Below, one piece after another: positions 1 through 11,239 of a stretch of 64,000 bases of DNA; position 1 is the first letter of the stretch, and every line of letters starts with the position of its first letter. The notes beneath the pieces were generated by a model. It searched no databases. It saw nothing but the letters and a program-made list of their open reading frames with translations, and was not told where the DNA came from. The DNA comes from Peromyscus leucopus. Its lineage: Eukaryota > Chordata > Mammalia > Rodentia > Cricetidae. The translations under genes were made by a program, and so were the position numbers. The stretch covers positions 59,375,879 through 59,439,878 of the forward strand of contig NC_051073.1 of assembly GCF_004664715.2 (NCBI RefSeq). Direction: 5' to 3'.

Positions 1-894
1 TCACTGGGTTAGCCACAGCAACAGCAATCTTAGACTCCAACGTGAGTGTGAATTAACAGAAATCCCTCTGCTACTGTCTGAATGAGAGACTCTGGTCCAT
101 TACTAGGAAGTATTTTAAATCCGTGGAAGAGAAAGCCAGAAGTAGACGGAGGATATCGAATGACTTCCTGAGAAGTTAGTTATCTCTTTGGGTTCTCATC
201 TCAGACAACTTAGTGAAGTCAATGTCATGGGAACAATCTCAGAGACTAGAAATAATACAAAGTTACACTTCTAACAGAGAAATAAGACCCTGTCTGATTA
301 AAAGGAGTTGGGAAAAAAAATGTCTGAATTTTAATGCCAACACACTTGGAAAACAATGTATAAAGATGAATAGATTACGACATTGCCCACTGTTTGAAGT
401 ACTGAGAATTTTAGGAGGTGGGGTCTGGTTGGAGAAGCAGCTCATGGGGGCATATGCTGAGGGACTGTATCTTTTCCCAGGTTCCTCTCCCTTGCTGGCC
501 CCGCAGCATAACCTGAAGAAACTCCCTGACAGGGTCCCACTCCCCCAGTCCTCCGCGACACCAGAGAACGTGGATTGGCCCCCAGAAACCGGGACCCTAA
601 AGAAATGTCCCCACCTTTCCATTGTTTCCTCACGTAGTTCATACAGAGAAGTAACTAACACAGAAAACTGTTACCAGAGAACAGCTGTTAGAGCAGAAAC
701 AACCGCCAAGGGAACTCTGGCTATGATACTGCAGCAGCCTGCTCTTGCCCATCCTAAAAGTTCACCTGCAGACTCTAATAGCTTCATTCTTCTGCGTTAG
801 GATACAGCACACCTACCCGCAACCCCAGTCAGACGTAAGAAATTTCAGAAACAGGATCTCTATCCCAGAAGCCCTCAAAGCTGAGGAATAAAAC

Positions 895-912
895 GGGGGG
901 GGGGGGGGGGGG
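895..912 (+). repeat. G18 homopolymer
   Basis: Eighteen consecutive G in copy A. The equivalent position in copy B (45224-45241) also has G18, but the bases next to the run differ between the copies, so the run length is probably unreliable. Confidence 0.9.
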
Positions 913-1599
913 CCGGCGATCATATGTTGGTTGCGAAGGGAGGCAGGCAGACATCTTTAGGGGAAATGTTAACTCACCTTTGAAGCAGCCTGTCCTGTGT
1001 TTCAGCTGAACCCTTTTGGGGGAGGGGGGAACTGAAAGAAAAAGTGAAGGGTAGAAAGTAAGAAATTGAGAAGTAAGGAAACAGCCGGTGTGTTGGTGTG
1101 TTGCATCGGGGCTTTCCCTCAGGGTGGCTGCTTCAGTTACTTGCCAATATTGAGTCCCATCAGCCCTACTCTCTTCTTACTCTTCCTTCCTTTACAATGA
1201 CCGTGTCTTCCCTGTATGTTGAAGTTTGTAACCTTTTTCTTTCTTTAACAGAGGATCACAGCTGAAAGTTGGTTTTGAAGCCCTGAGGAGACTTTGAACT
1301 TGGAATTTCGAGAAAAGATGGAGCTGTGTGTTTATGGAGATTCGCCGGGAGAAACCATATGTTTTTGCATTATGAAATGAACATGAGCCTTTGGGATCAG
1401 AGATGGAGTATTACAGTTTGAAAATGAAATGTCACCTACAGACCCTCATGCTGGGGGCTTATTTGCCAGCTGATGAGGTTTTGGACAGTGACTGGTTGGA
1501 TCCTAAGGGCTTTGACCACTTGCTGGATTCACAATATAATGACAGGGGGTCGTAAGAAGTAAGAGGCAGAGTCTAGTTAAAGGAAGTAGGCCTACTTAG

Positions 1600-1810
1600 T
1601 GAGAAGACATCTTGTCCCCTCCCTTCCCTCTGTCTTGTGTTTCCTCGCTGCCACGATGTCCTGCCTTAAGTCACGACCCAAATGTGATCCAGCCAATCCT
1701 GTCCTGACATCTCCGGAAGACTGAGCCCAAATACATCTTTTCCCCTTTAAATTATTCCTTTCATGTGTTGACCCCAGTGATGAAAAGTCTGAAGAACACA
1801 GTCCCTCTGC
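1600..1810 (+). mobile_element. Degenerate rodent DNA-transposon-like end (URR1-like)
   Basis: The order of motifs (CTGCCACGATG, then GACTGAGCCCAAATACA, then a TTCCTTTCATG-type tail) resembles the 3' part of rodent URR1-like hAT elements. The similarity is judged by eye and no terminal inverted repeat is clear. The same sequence is present in copy B near 45940-46150. Confidence 0.35.
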
Positions 1811-2369
1811 CTATTGGCTGTATTGTATGTCCAGTAGAATAATAACACAGAGTGCAGAATTTTGGCCCATAGTAGGCTTTGGTCATCTAGAGTATGTAAT
1901 GCCTGGACAGTGTCTGATTTTTGATTACACAAACAAGTTTTAGATGGTTAATATTGACCATCAACTTGATTGGATTGAGATTATGTCTGGAAGGGTACTT
2001 CCAGAGAGGGTTAGTTCATGAGGGTCATGAGTTCATGAGGGTCATGACCTAAGAGATGGGTTAATGTTTTTATGGATTCATAATATGATGCTATTGTTGG
2101 GAGGGGTGTAAAGTAGGAGGTGTGACTTAGTTGGAGAATGTAAGTCACCACTGGCCTCATGTTTTAGGGATATATCTTGCTCTGGCCTTGTCCTATATCG
2201 TCCCTTATAAAATGAACAATTTATCCACTTGCTCTCCCACTGGATACTCAAGTGCGCAAAGCTAAGGAATCATAGACTGAAGCATGAGTCAAAAATAAAT
2301 TGTTCTTCCTTGAAGTTTTTCCCTCTGGCATTTTGGCTAAAACAATTAGCGTTCCTCAACCAGAGTCTT

Positions 2370-2541
2370 TTTTTTTTTTCCTTTTTTTGGTTTTTCGCGA
2401 CAGGGTTTCTCTGTGCACTTTTGGTGCCTGTCCTGGATCTCGCTCTGTAGACCAGGTTGGCCTCGAACTCACAGAGATCCGCCTGGCTCTGCCTCCTGAG
2501 TGCTGGGATTAAAGGCGTGCACCACCGCTGCCTGGCTTTGG
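2370..2541 (-). mobile_element. B1 SINE
   Basis: Antisense B1: a T-rich tract, then TTTTTCGCGACAGGGTTTC, the GGCCTCGAACTCACAGAGATC box and GGGATTAAAGGCGTGCACC, ending in the B1 head. Imperfect TSDs CCAGAGTCTT (2360) and CCAGACTCTT (2542) flank it. The same insertion is present in copy B, so it predates the duplication. Confidence 0.93.
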
Positions 2542-2941
2542 CCAGACTCTTAAAAAGTCAGAATACTGAACGTACTCTTCTCTCTTATTCCCCAAGGTGG
2601 GGGGATAAGTCACCAGACTGGCCTGTCCCCTACTGTACTCCTGAGTCTGCTGGAGCAGCATCTCACCCATTTATTTCTTTTCAGAAGCCCTTCAAGTATC
2701 TACAGTATGCTAGGTCCTATCGGTGCACTAAGGCACACATGAAAGACACCAAGACCTCATATATATCCCTCTCCATAAAATAGGAACATTAGATGCATGC
2801 TCCGGTCTTCTCCCCAAGGGCAAGTCTATGGCAATATCTGCCTGTGTCTGGTATGATGAGGGCACTCTGGAGCAGTGGGGCACAGCTCTGCTCTTTCATG
2901 CGCTGTTTCCAGTCATTTAGACTACTCTAGGTCCCCTCAGT

Positions 2942-3441
2942 NNNNNNNNNNNNNNNNNNNNNNNNNNNNNNNNNNNNNNNNNNNNNNNNNNNNNNNNNNN
3001 NNNNNNNNNNNNNNNNNNNNNNNNNNNNNNNNNNNNNNNNNNNNNNNNNNNNNNNNNNNNNNNNNNNNNNNNNNNNNNNNNNNNNNNNNNNNNNNNNNNN
3101 NNNNNNNNNNNNNNNNNNNNNNNNNNNNNNNNNNNNNNNNNNNNNNNNNNNNNNNNNNNNNNNNNNNNNNNNNNNNNNNNNNNNNNNNNNNNNNNNNNNN
3201 NNNNNNNNNNNNNNNNNNNNNNNNNNNNNNNNNNNNNNNNNNNNNNNNNNNNNNNNNNNNNNNNNNNNNNNNNNNNNNNNNNNNNNNNNNNNNNNNNNNN
3301 NNNNNNNNNNNNNNNNNNNNNNNNNNNNNNNNNNNNNNNNNNNNNNNNNNNNNNNNNNNNNNNNNNNNNNNNNNNNNNNNNNNNNNNNNNNNNNNNNNNN
3401 NNNNNNNNNNNNNNNNNNNNNNNNNNNNNNNNNNNNNNNNN
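2942..3441. other. Assembly gap of exactly 500 N
   Basis: A run of 500 undetermined bases, a size typical of scaffold joins of unknown length. It begins exactly where copy A of the duplication ends. The open frames drawn across it are artefacts of translating N. Confidence 0.99.
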
Positions 3442-4539
3442 TGGAGCACTAAAATTCAGGTGAGGCTTCATATGCTTCTTGTGTGCATTGGCATCTTGTT
3501 AGTGTCAGACAATTTATAAAATCTACATCCAGCCGAAAATGTTGCAAGCAGCACGCTTCTGGAATGCTGATTTTTTTTTCCTCCTTCCCTACCTTTTGCA
3601 GCCTTTCCTCCTTTCTTTCTCAGTAATCAGCTTAAGTTCTCACACACTCTAGTCTGAGTGAGACTTGGTTACGTCTGAGCAACTCTCTAATTAGCTCATA
3701 GAAAGGAAATTCTGCCTCCACCTTCATATTACATCTGTCCGTTCAAAAGCCATGCAAGTTTCCATTTGGTCTGCGAGCAAACCGTGAGCTGGCCTTCCAC
3801 GGACAACCTGGGAAAGAGGGCAGCTATTCCCATGGGGGACAAAGTGGGAAATAAGCCGATTAAAACAAAACAAAACCTGGGTGGATCGTCCAAAGGAAAC
3901 GAAAATTCTTGTTTACAGAGTCACAGCTACATGCTAATGTGAACAGGGCTGAGAGAGCCTTTCCTTAGCTCTCTTTCCCTACGCGGCTTCACTCCCAGAC
4001 AGGATCGCTGTCCTGTTTCCAAGAGATACCTTAAGACACAAATCGCAAGTGAGGGTTTAGTGTGGAAGTCAAAAGGATGATGCTGGGACAGCGGGTGACT
4101 AGGCACCTGAATGGAGAGGATAATGAGAAAGGTGGACACAAAACGTAGAAAAATGACAGGCGCTAGACAGGGAAGCATGTAAAAGATTCGGAATTACGCC
4201 CAACACTCCTTCACATACTAACGAAGCAATCTAACTTGTCCAGAAAAATAAAATAAAATAAATGCACTCTGGGCCAATATGGTTGTCCCTGTATCTACCC
4301 CCTGAAAGCAAGCACGACACGGAGGCGGCGGGGGTGGAGTCGGGAGGGATGGTAGGCAGTTTTAAGAATGGGGATTTGGCCTCTATCGATTCAGTTGTAG
4401 CCCTCAAGTGTCTAACACCTGTTACAGGGGAAAATGCAAAGGCGAGGTTGCTTTTCGATGCATCTGTTGCAGGCGGCCCTGAGCTAATCAAGGAGGAAAA
4501 CAACAGGTTCCCACCGGCAGACACTCGATCTGGCCCCTG
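3442..4539. other. Unassigned sequence right of the gap
   Basis: No repeat family or coding exon could be recognised here. A short A/T-rich block lies at 4240-4262. CpG content starts to rise near 4310, leading into the CpG-rich patch that follows. The open frame 4262-4765 overlaps frames on the other strand and looks like a product of GC-rich DNA. Confidence 0.5.
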
Positions 4540-5060
4540 CACCTCCTGGTGCCGTGCCAAGCGCTACCTGAGCGGGCCCCAGGCTTCCACCGCCCGGCGG
4601 GTGAGCCGCTCCGCTAGCCAGGCAATAATGGCTTCCTGCCTCGCGCGGCCCAGCAAGGGACCCAGTTTTTGTTTTGTTTTTTTCCAGGGCTCACCTGCTG
4701 GGAGCCCGACGAAGAGAAGCAGGCAAGGTGCGTGCAGCCCGCGCCCATGCTGGCCCCTTCTCTAGCCGCTGAGGCTCAAGGGCTCGGGGAACCGCGCCTT
4801 CTTCTTCAGCGGTCGGCCGGGGCACGCATCTCCGAGGTGCCTGCAGGTCTTGCAGCGCAGCAGCCGGGACCCTGCGGTCCCCACAGGTACGGCCCAGCCC
4901 ACCCGCACCTGAGGCTCTCGGGGCTCCGCCCCAGCCCTGGGCGGTAGCGATTTCCTGCTCCGCCCAGGTTTGGGGACCGCAAGCCTCCGCCCCTGCCAGG
5001 TGATTCAGCTCCGCAGGAAACGGAGCCACTAGCCACCCGGCCCCGCCTAGGCGCAGAGAA
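4540..5060. promoter_or_regulatory. CpG-rich patch with GC boxes; candidate CpG-island promoter
   Basis: This is the densest cluster of CpG in the window. It contains several Sp1-type GC boxes, for example CCGCCCC at 4926-4932, GGGCGG at 4939-4944 and CCGCCCC at 4987-4993, with no TATA box evident. A polypyrimidine tract ending in CAG (4668-4687) precedes a short segment ending in AAGGTGCGTG, an acceptor-donor-like arrangement on the + strand. Open frames exist on both strands (4262-4765 plus, 4691-5179 minus) but match no family I recognise. Direction and target gene cannot be told from the sequence. A GC-rich pseudogene is an alternative. Confidence 0.5.
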
Positions 5061-5943
5061 ACTTGTTTCCCGAAGTTCGAAGTCACTCTCACCCTCTTGC
5101 GATTCTTCTCTCTGGTTCTAGAACTAGGTGGATACAACTTCTTATGGAGTGTTTCCCGTGGTGTAACTCTCCACCCCACAACACTAGACTTCTGATGTTT
5201 ACACGTAATGTCTGCTCAGGGTTTTTTGTGTGTTTTGCAAACTAAAATTCTAAAAAGTAAAGCATAAACCATAAATTTATTTTTCACACTTATAAAATTA
5301 AAGGTGCTCATGTGAAACGTGTAATGGAAAAAGAAAATTCTCTGTCATTGTATATCAATGTAGTTAATGTTGGTGTATTTCTTCTTAGGCTTCCAACCAT
5401 TTTTTCCTTGAGGCTCAGCAACCATGCACAGATCTCAGCCAGCTCAAGACCAAGCTTTAGACCCTTGACCTTAGTGATGACTACTAGAAGTGAGGGGGAC
5501 ATGGGAATTTGGACTAACTAAAGGAAAGGGGAGGAAGGCACACTGGCCTTCGGAACCAACCAACTTGGAAAGTCACCTATAATCTGAGCAATGTAAGTAG
5601 CTAGCAAAGCGTTTTACCACACCTTCCCTCCTTCTCTGGGGTCTTCCTTGGCTTTGCTTTCCTCCTGTAAGACTATTGTCCTTCGTCCCCACACCTAGCC
5701 TCCACCTCCAGCCTCCCCTGCCCACCATCTTCAAGGATAGCATTAGAAAGTGCCATTAAAACATGGTTCAGGTGGCTCCACCCTGGTCAGTGAACTAGAT
5801 GTGACTATTTCTCATAAGCACCTCTCCTGCCCTGCTTTGCTTTCGAGAGCATTCCCTTCACTGGTGCTACTAGAGCCCTTCATCTCATCCTCACCCAAAG
5901 AAGCATGCTTGTCCTGGACCTATTAGGTCAAACCTACAAACCC

Positions 5944-5998
<55 letters not shown>

Positions 5999-6480
5999 CT
6001 GGTTAGCCCTCTGCTCCCTCAGCCGGCTCTTCACTTTAAATGTTTTTCTTGTAGTCTCTTCTCTTCCAGAAAATAGAAGTAAATTCAGGAAGTGTGAGGC
6101 CAAAGGCAGATGGTGAAGAGTGTGGAGGAGCCTTAGATCTTTCAGGGTGGAGAGCATCATGGCAGCAAGAGGAGGCGGCAGTAGTGGGGGGGGCTCCATC
6201 CCCTCCAGAGATCCCCCCAAAATTGCTAGGAACACTGGCCATGGGGTTTGGCATTGTCCTTAGCAAATTTTCATCGCTAGTCTAAAGTATATGAGCTCTT
6301 ATTTTCTCTCACTTATCTCCTAAACTCCTCTGTCCCCACTCTGGTAGAAAAATCATTTTAGTTTTCATCTAAGCAATCATTTCTCCATGTTTGTTCCATA
6401 GGATTTTAATAGATACATAATAAGTGGTAGTGGGGTTAACTGAGCCATGGTCTTGTGATCTCATCATTTATAATCATCTT
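5061..6480. other. Unassigned intergenic or intronic sequence with one microsatellite
   Basis: Apart from the AC repeat near 5945-5997, nothing here could be assigned to a gene or repeat family. Open frames on both strands are short and mutually overlapping. Confidence 0.5.
5945..5997 (+). repeat. (AC)n microsatellite
   Basis: About 26 uninterrupted AC dinucleotides. On the opposite strand they produce a spurious Cys-Val open frame. Confidence 0.97.
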
Positions 6481-6483
6481 TCT

Positions 6484-6665
6484 GGGGCTGGAGAGGTGGC
6501 TCAGCAGTTAAGAGCACTGACTGCTTTTCCAGAGGACCTGGGTTCATTTCCCAGTACTCACATGGCCGCTTACAACTATCTGGAACTCCAGGGATCCCAA
6601 CACCCTTACATACATGAAGGCAAAACACCAATGCATATAAATAAAAATATTAAAAAGAGAAAGAG
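6484..6665 (+). mobile_element. B2 SINE
   Basis: It begins GGGGCTGGAGAGGTGGCTCAG and carries the tRNA-derived A and B boxes (GGTTCATTTCCC). It ends in an AATAAAAATATTAAA tail. TSD-like copies of ATCATCTTTCT / ATGATCTTTCT flank it. Confidence 0.93.
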
Positions 6666-6744
6666 ATGATCTTTCTTTGAGACTTTGTCCATAAATAATT
6701 CTGAATATCGTGTGTTTCCCGAACACTATGAATATACCTCCACA

Positions 6745-6850
6745 TTAAAAAAAAATGCAGCAGGGGATTGGGAGGAGGGAGGAGGGGGGATCTATGGATA
6801 GTATGTGGAGTGAGTAGAAAATTTCTTAATAAAGAAAAATGAAAGAAAAA
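6745..6850 (+). mobile_element. Short L1 3' end
   Basis: A G-rich, purine-rich stretch (GGGAGGAGGGAGGAGGGGG) is followed by GATAGTATGTGGAGTGAG and TTTCTTAATAAAGAAAA. This is the layout of the 3' end of rodent L1. A sibling with the same ending lies at 11095-11233. Confidence 0.6.
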
Positions 6851-7106
6851 AATAAAATAGAACCATAAAAAAGAAAATGCCAGCATTGATTATTATCTTT
6901 TCTCTATAATTGACCATTTGAATAAAGGAAATGGTATTTGATTTTAAAAAAATGCAGCATTTATTTTTAAGTTTACTTACCAAGAATGAAAATTGCCCAA
7001 CTCACATTTTAAAAAAGAATCAGGTAAGTAAAATAATGTTCCAGATGCTTGGAGCTAAAGGAAGGAAGTAAAAAAGTAGTTAATCAAATATTACCAGACA
7101 GACCGT

Positions 7107-8850
7107 GCCTTCTGCAGTTTTTTTTAATTTTATTTTATTTTATTTTACAATATAATTTAATTCTACGTATCAGCCACGGATTCCCTTGTTCTCCCCCTCC
7201 ACCCCCCTCCCTTCCCCTAACCCACCCCCATTCCCATCTCCTCCAGGGCAAAGACTCCCCGAGGACTGAGATCGACCTGGTAGACTCAGTCCAAGCAGGT
7301 CCAGTCCCCTCCTCCCAGGCTGAGCCAAGCATCCCTGCATAAGCCCCAGGTTTCAAACAGCCAACTCATGCACTGAGCACAGGACCCGGATGCCTGGATG
7401 CCTCCCAAACAGATCAAGCCAATCAACTGTCTCATCTATTCAGAGGGCCTGATCCAGTTGGGGGCCCTCAGCCTTTGGTTCATAGTTCATGTGTTTCCAT
7501 TCGTTTGGCTATTTGTCCCTGTGCTTTATCCAACCTTGGTCTCAACAATTCTCATTCATACAAACCCTCCTCTTTCTCGCCAATTGGACTCCCAGAGCTC
7601 CACCCAGGGCCTGGCTGTGGATCTCTGCATCCAGTTCCCTCAGTCATTGGATGGGGTTTCTAGGACGACAATTAGGGTGTTTGGCCATCCTATCACCAGA
7701 GTAGGTCAGTTCGGGCTGTCTCTTGACCATTGCCAGTGGTCTATTGTGGGGGCATCTTTGTGGATTTCTGTGGGCCTCTCTAGCACTTTGCTTCCCCCTA
7801 TTCTCATGTGGTCTTCATTTACCATGGTCTCCTATTCCTTGTTCTCCCTCTCTGTTCTTGATCCAGCTGGGATCTCCCGCTCCCCCAAGCTCTCTTTCCC
7901 TCAACCCTCACCCTTCATTACCCCCACTCACGTCCAGGCTGTTCATGTATATCTCATCCATTTCTCTGTCATTGGGCGATCCCTGTGTCTTTCTTGGGGT
8001 CCTGTTTTCCAGGTAGCCTCCCTGGTGTGTGAGTAGCAGTCCAGTCATCCTTGTTCCACATCTAGTATCCTCCTATGAGTGAGTATATACATGTTTGTCT
8101 TTCTGAGTCTGGGTTACCTCACTCAGGATGATTTTTTCTAGATCCATCCATTTGCCTGCAAACCTCATGATGTCATTGTTTTTCTCTGCTGAGTAGTATT
8201 CCATTGTGTATATGTACCACATTTTATTTATCCATTCTTCAGTAGAAGGGCATCTAGGTTGTTTCCAGGTTCTGGCTATTACAAACAATGCTGATATGAA
8301 CATAGCTGAGCAAGTGCCCTTGTGATATGATTGAGCATTCCTTGGGTATATGCCCAAGAGTGGTATAGCTGGATCTTGGGGGAGATTGATTCCCAATTTT
8401 CTAAGAAAGCACCATATTGATTTCCAAAGTGGTTGTACAAGCTTGCATTCCCACCAGCAGTGGAGGAGAGTTCCTCTTGCTCCACATCCTCTCCAACATA
8501 AGGTGACTGCAGTGTTTTTCTTAGCCATTCTGACAGGTATAAGGTGGTATCTCAGAGTTGTTTTGATTTGCATTTCCCTGATAACTAGGAATGTTGAGCT
8601 TAACTGTCTTTCAGCCATTTGAGTTTCCTCTGTTGAGAATTCTCTGCTTAGTTCTATAGCTCATTTCTTAATTAGACTATTGGGCATTTTGATGTCTAAT
8701 TTCTTGAGTTCCTTATATACTCTGGATATCAGTCCTCTGTCAGATGTGGGACCTCTTGAAACTGAGACGTTTTGTAGAGCAAAGGATACGGTCAACAAGG
8801 CAAAGCGACAGCCTATAGAACGGGAAAAGGACTTCGCCTTCTGCAGTTTT
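7107..8850 (-). mobile_element. 5'-inverted (twin-primed) L1 with exact 15-bp TSD
   Basis: An exact TSD, GCCTTCTGCAGTTTT, sits at 7107-7121 and 8836-8850. From the left TSD to 8750 the sequence is L1 3' UTR and ORF2 3' end on the minus strand, starting with a T-rich stretch (the poly(A) tail in reverse). At 8750/8751 the orientation flips: 8751-8835 reads plus-strand L1 ORF2 and matches the reverse complement of 28123-28203 in the second L1. That is the signature of twin priming during target-primed reverse transcription. The 3' UTR contains a purine-rich tract. The element is truncated to about 1.7 kb and cannot be autonomous. Confidence 0.93.
8073..8618 (-). pseudogene. L1 ORF2 C-terminal fragment
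   Basis: The 181-residue open frame is the C-terminal end of L1 ORF2p, the endonuclease-reverse transcriptase of L1. It carries the C-terminal Cys-rich signature C-x3-C-x7-H-x4-C at about residues 41-58. The GINLPQDPAIPLLGIYP, YIYTMEYYSAEKNNDI and WMDLEKIILSEVTQTQ stretches typical of rodent L1 follow. It lacks the endonuclease and reverse transcriptase domains. Compared with the L1 at 27.6-28.8 kb there is a small deletion just after MAER, so the frame upstream is broken. Confidence 0.93.
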
Positions 8851-10457
8851 ATAGAGCATAGTTTTATATAACATAGTACCTATCAAAAAGATAGTACTTA
8901 ACAAATATTTGCTTAGTTCTAGCTGTAGGTCCTGGAGGAAGTGACATCTGAGCTGGGATTAAATGAAGAAAACATTGCCAGAGTCATACAACCAGAGACA
9001 CCAGAATGTACAGAATTCATGGCATGAGGAAACAGCAGAGCTGAACTGTGAGCATTTCAGTTTTGCTAGGCTACTGTGTCAGACAACCAATCACATTGCA
9101 TAAAGGGCCTTGTTTGGGCAGCTGAAGAACCAGGTCTTTATATCACAGACAATGAGCACAGTGTTTTAAGTTGGGCAAGGCATGGTCAGGTACATATTTT
9201 AGGAAGAGAAACTTGGCAGCAATAAGAGGAATGGCAGGTAGGCAGGCAAGAGATGCCACCTAAAATAAGGAGACCATTCAGGAAACTGCTGCTGTAGTTA
9301 AGATAGGAGATACTGGTGGAAACACCAAGGTTCCAAACCAGTCAGTGCTCTTTAAACAAAGGTTGAGAGAATACTTCAGCAGATAATAGAAGGTAGAACT
9401 GATAAGATCCATCAGTATGGATACCAAGAAAGGAGTATAGGTGTATGCCTATTGATAGTAGGTAGCAGCATATTTACAGACCACAGACACACAGAAAGCA
9501 TAACAAGGTGTGAATTACTCAGATACACTGCCCTAGACAGAACAGTGGATCATCAAAATAAAAGTCCTATGGGCTGGACACAGTCATTAACTGGAATTGT
9601 CTGAATGAGGTTGGTATGAATTTTGTACGTGACCGGAAAGATCTGAGTCAGTAGAGGTTTGGGAACCTAATTACTGGATGTAATAAAGTCAAAAGGTGGT
9701 GTAATCCAGTGAAGGACATTTTAGAACAAGTGTGTGTACTGTTTTCACTCCTGTTAGCACCATACTGGATCGCAGCCCAATGAGAAATAGGAAGAACACT
9801 GAAAATGAAGAATGGAAGTGTTACTTACAGTTTCATGATTATCCATATAGAAAAACAAAATGAATCTGTATGTTTGATATAATCCTGACAAGAGAGATTG
9901 CTAGAACAAGGTCAATATAGTAATGTGACTAAACTTTATAGAGAGATTGCTAAAACAAGATCAATATAGTAATGTGACTGAAGTTTATATATGTCAATAC
10001 AATATATTTGGAAGACACTATTTTAAAATATACATTTACCAAAGAACACAACCTAGAGGTAACTAGACAAAAGATAACCAGTGTGTGGAAATATTTTAAT
10101 TAAAATCTTAAGCAGTTAGTGAAATAATTTTTTTAAAGAGAAAACATTTCAAAAATGTGTCTTATTCTTAGAGAAGAAAACTCAATATGACCAAGGATTA
10201 TTCTCACCAAGTTAGTAAATTCTATACCTTTCTAGTAAAAATCTGAAAACAATTCTAAGAATTTTACAAATTGTTCCTAAAACTGAATAGAAATTAGAGG
10301 TGGTTAATTAGCCAACACCTCTAATTTTAAGAAGGAGGAACTAGGGGAATTTTTCTCTTCAGACATCAAAGCTAGAAAATCTGACCAATGAAAACAGTGT
10401 GATGTTGGATAAACAGACAAGGGGGACATAGAAGATTCTAGAAACGTACAACCACAG
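8851..10457. other. Unassigned AT-rich sequence
   Basis: No coding exon or recognisable repeat could be assigned. The only structure seen is a 49-bp tandem duplication at 9891-9988. Confidence 0.45.
9891..9988 (+). repeat. Two tandem copies of a 49-bp unit
   Basis: Units 9891-9939 and 9940-9988 both start AGAGAGATTGCTA and both contain TCAATATAGTAATGTGACT. They differ at four positions. Confidence 0.9.
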
Positions 10458-10504
10458 ACTTGAGATAGGTGCTCAAGTTGGGTCCTATCTCAACTTGGTT
10501 TTGA

Positions 10505-10715
10505 ACGGTCGGTCCTAGTTGGTGGCACTGTTTGGAGAGAGTATGGGGAGGTTCGGCCTTTCTGGAGCTCTTGCTGTGCCTGCCTGCCTGCCGCCATGCC
10601 AAGAGTCCCACCGTGACGGACTCTTATTCTTCCGGAGCCATAAGCCCAATATAGCCTTTCCTTCCTTCCATAAGCTGCCTCAGTCATGCTGTTTTTATCT
10701 CTGCAACAGAAAAGT
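10505..10715 (+). mobile_element. URR1-like hAT DNA transposon fragment
   Basis: It contains, in order, GTTTGGAGAG, GCCGCCATGCC, ACGGACTCTTATTCTTCCGG, AGCCATAAGCCCAATATAGCC, TTCCATAAG and AACAGAAAAGTAAC. This is the order found in the 3' half of URR1-type rodent repeats. No TSD was found. Confidence 0.6.
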
Positions 10716-11094
10716 AACACGCACACATACATATATATGGGACCCCAAGGAGTAGCATTATGGTAAGAGTGCCAAGTGTACCCCCAAAAGGCACATATGT
10801 TGCATGCTTAGTACCCAGCTTCTAGTGGTAGTGGGATGCAAATGGATTATGATGGGGTTAATTTCATCAATGCACAAATCCACTGATGGGTTTAATAGCT
10901 TATTAGAAGATGGATGGAAGGAAGAAATGAAGGAAGGATCTGACTAACAGAAACCAGTGCTGGGAACTGGGCTGCTGCTATGCACATTCCTGACCACCAG
11001 AAGCCTTTGGAACTGGTTTCCAGGACAAACTGGAAAAGTCTAGAGAAATAGGCAAGAAAAACTGAATGTACCAGGCTCTGCTGACTCCCCATGG

Positions 11095-11233
11095 GAGGCC
11101 TTACCTTTTCAGAGGAGGGAATGGAGGGTGGGTTGCGGGGAAGGGGGGGTGCTGGGGAGCAGGAGGAGGGAAGAGAAGGGGATCTGTGATTAGTATGTAA
11201 AAAGAATAAAAAAATTTCTTAATAAAGAAAAAG
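11095..11233 (+). mobile_element. Short L1 3' end
   Basis: It runs from GGGAGGCCTTACC through a G-rich tract to GATTAGTATGTAAAAAGAAT and TTTCTTAATAAAGAAAAAG. The end closely resembles the L1 3' end at 6745-6850. Confidence 0.65.
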
Positions 11234-11239
11234 AAGATG

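Larger units (their letters stand above)
1..2941 (+). repeat. Copy A of a ~2.95-kb direct duplication (partner at 44332-47281)
   Basis: This segment matches 44332-47281 in the same orientation along its whole length. In the lines I compared there are roughly 0-3 substitutions per 60 bases plus a few small indels, about 2% divergence. The left end is cut by the window start, so the true length is unknown. The right end coincides with the first N of a 500-N gap. The content is non-coding: stretches resembling rodent DNA-transposon or LTR ends (about 1600-1800 and 2035-2220), a G18 run and an antisense B1. The open frames at 213-800 and 263-661 overlap on opposite strands, match nothing I know and are not called as genes. 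Confidence 0.93.

Noticed and set aside
2875..3519. Long open frame spanning the gap
   Set aside because: Its middle is translated from N and has no meaning.
4262..4765. 167-codon open frame near the CpG patch
   Set aside because: GC-rich DNA keeps both strands open here; no motif and no supported exon borders.
6484..6665. tRNA gene suggested by A and B box motifs
   Set aside because: It is a B2 SINE, which is tRNA-derived but has the SINE body and tail. No cloverleaf gene was found.
7398..8036. 212-codon plus-strand open frame
   Set aside because: It is antisense to L1 3' UTR sequence, and nested frames in the same stretch shadow the inserted L1. No protein family is visible.
10458..10496. 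Hairpin-like inverted repeat ACTTGAGATAGG / CCTATCTCAACTT
   Set aside because: One short imperfect stem with no neighbouring gene, terminator context or conservation evidence.
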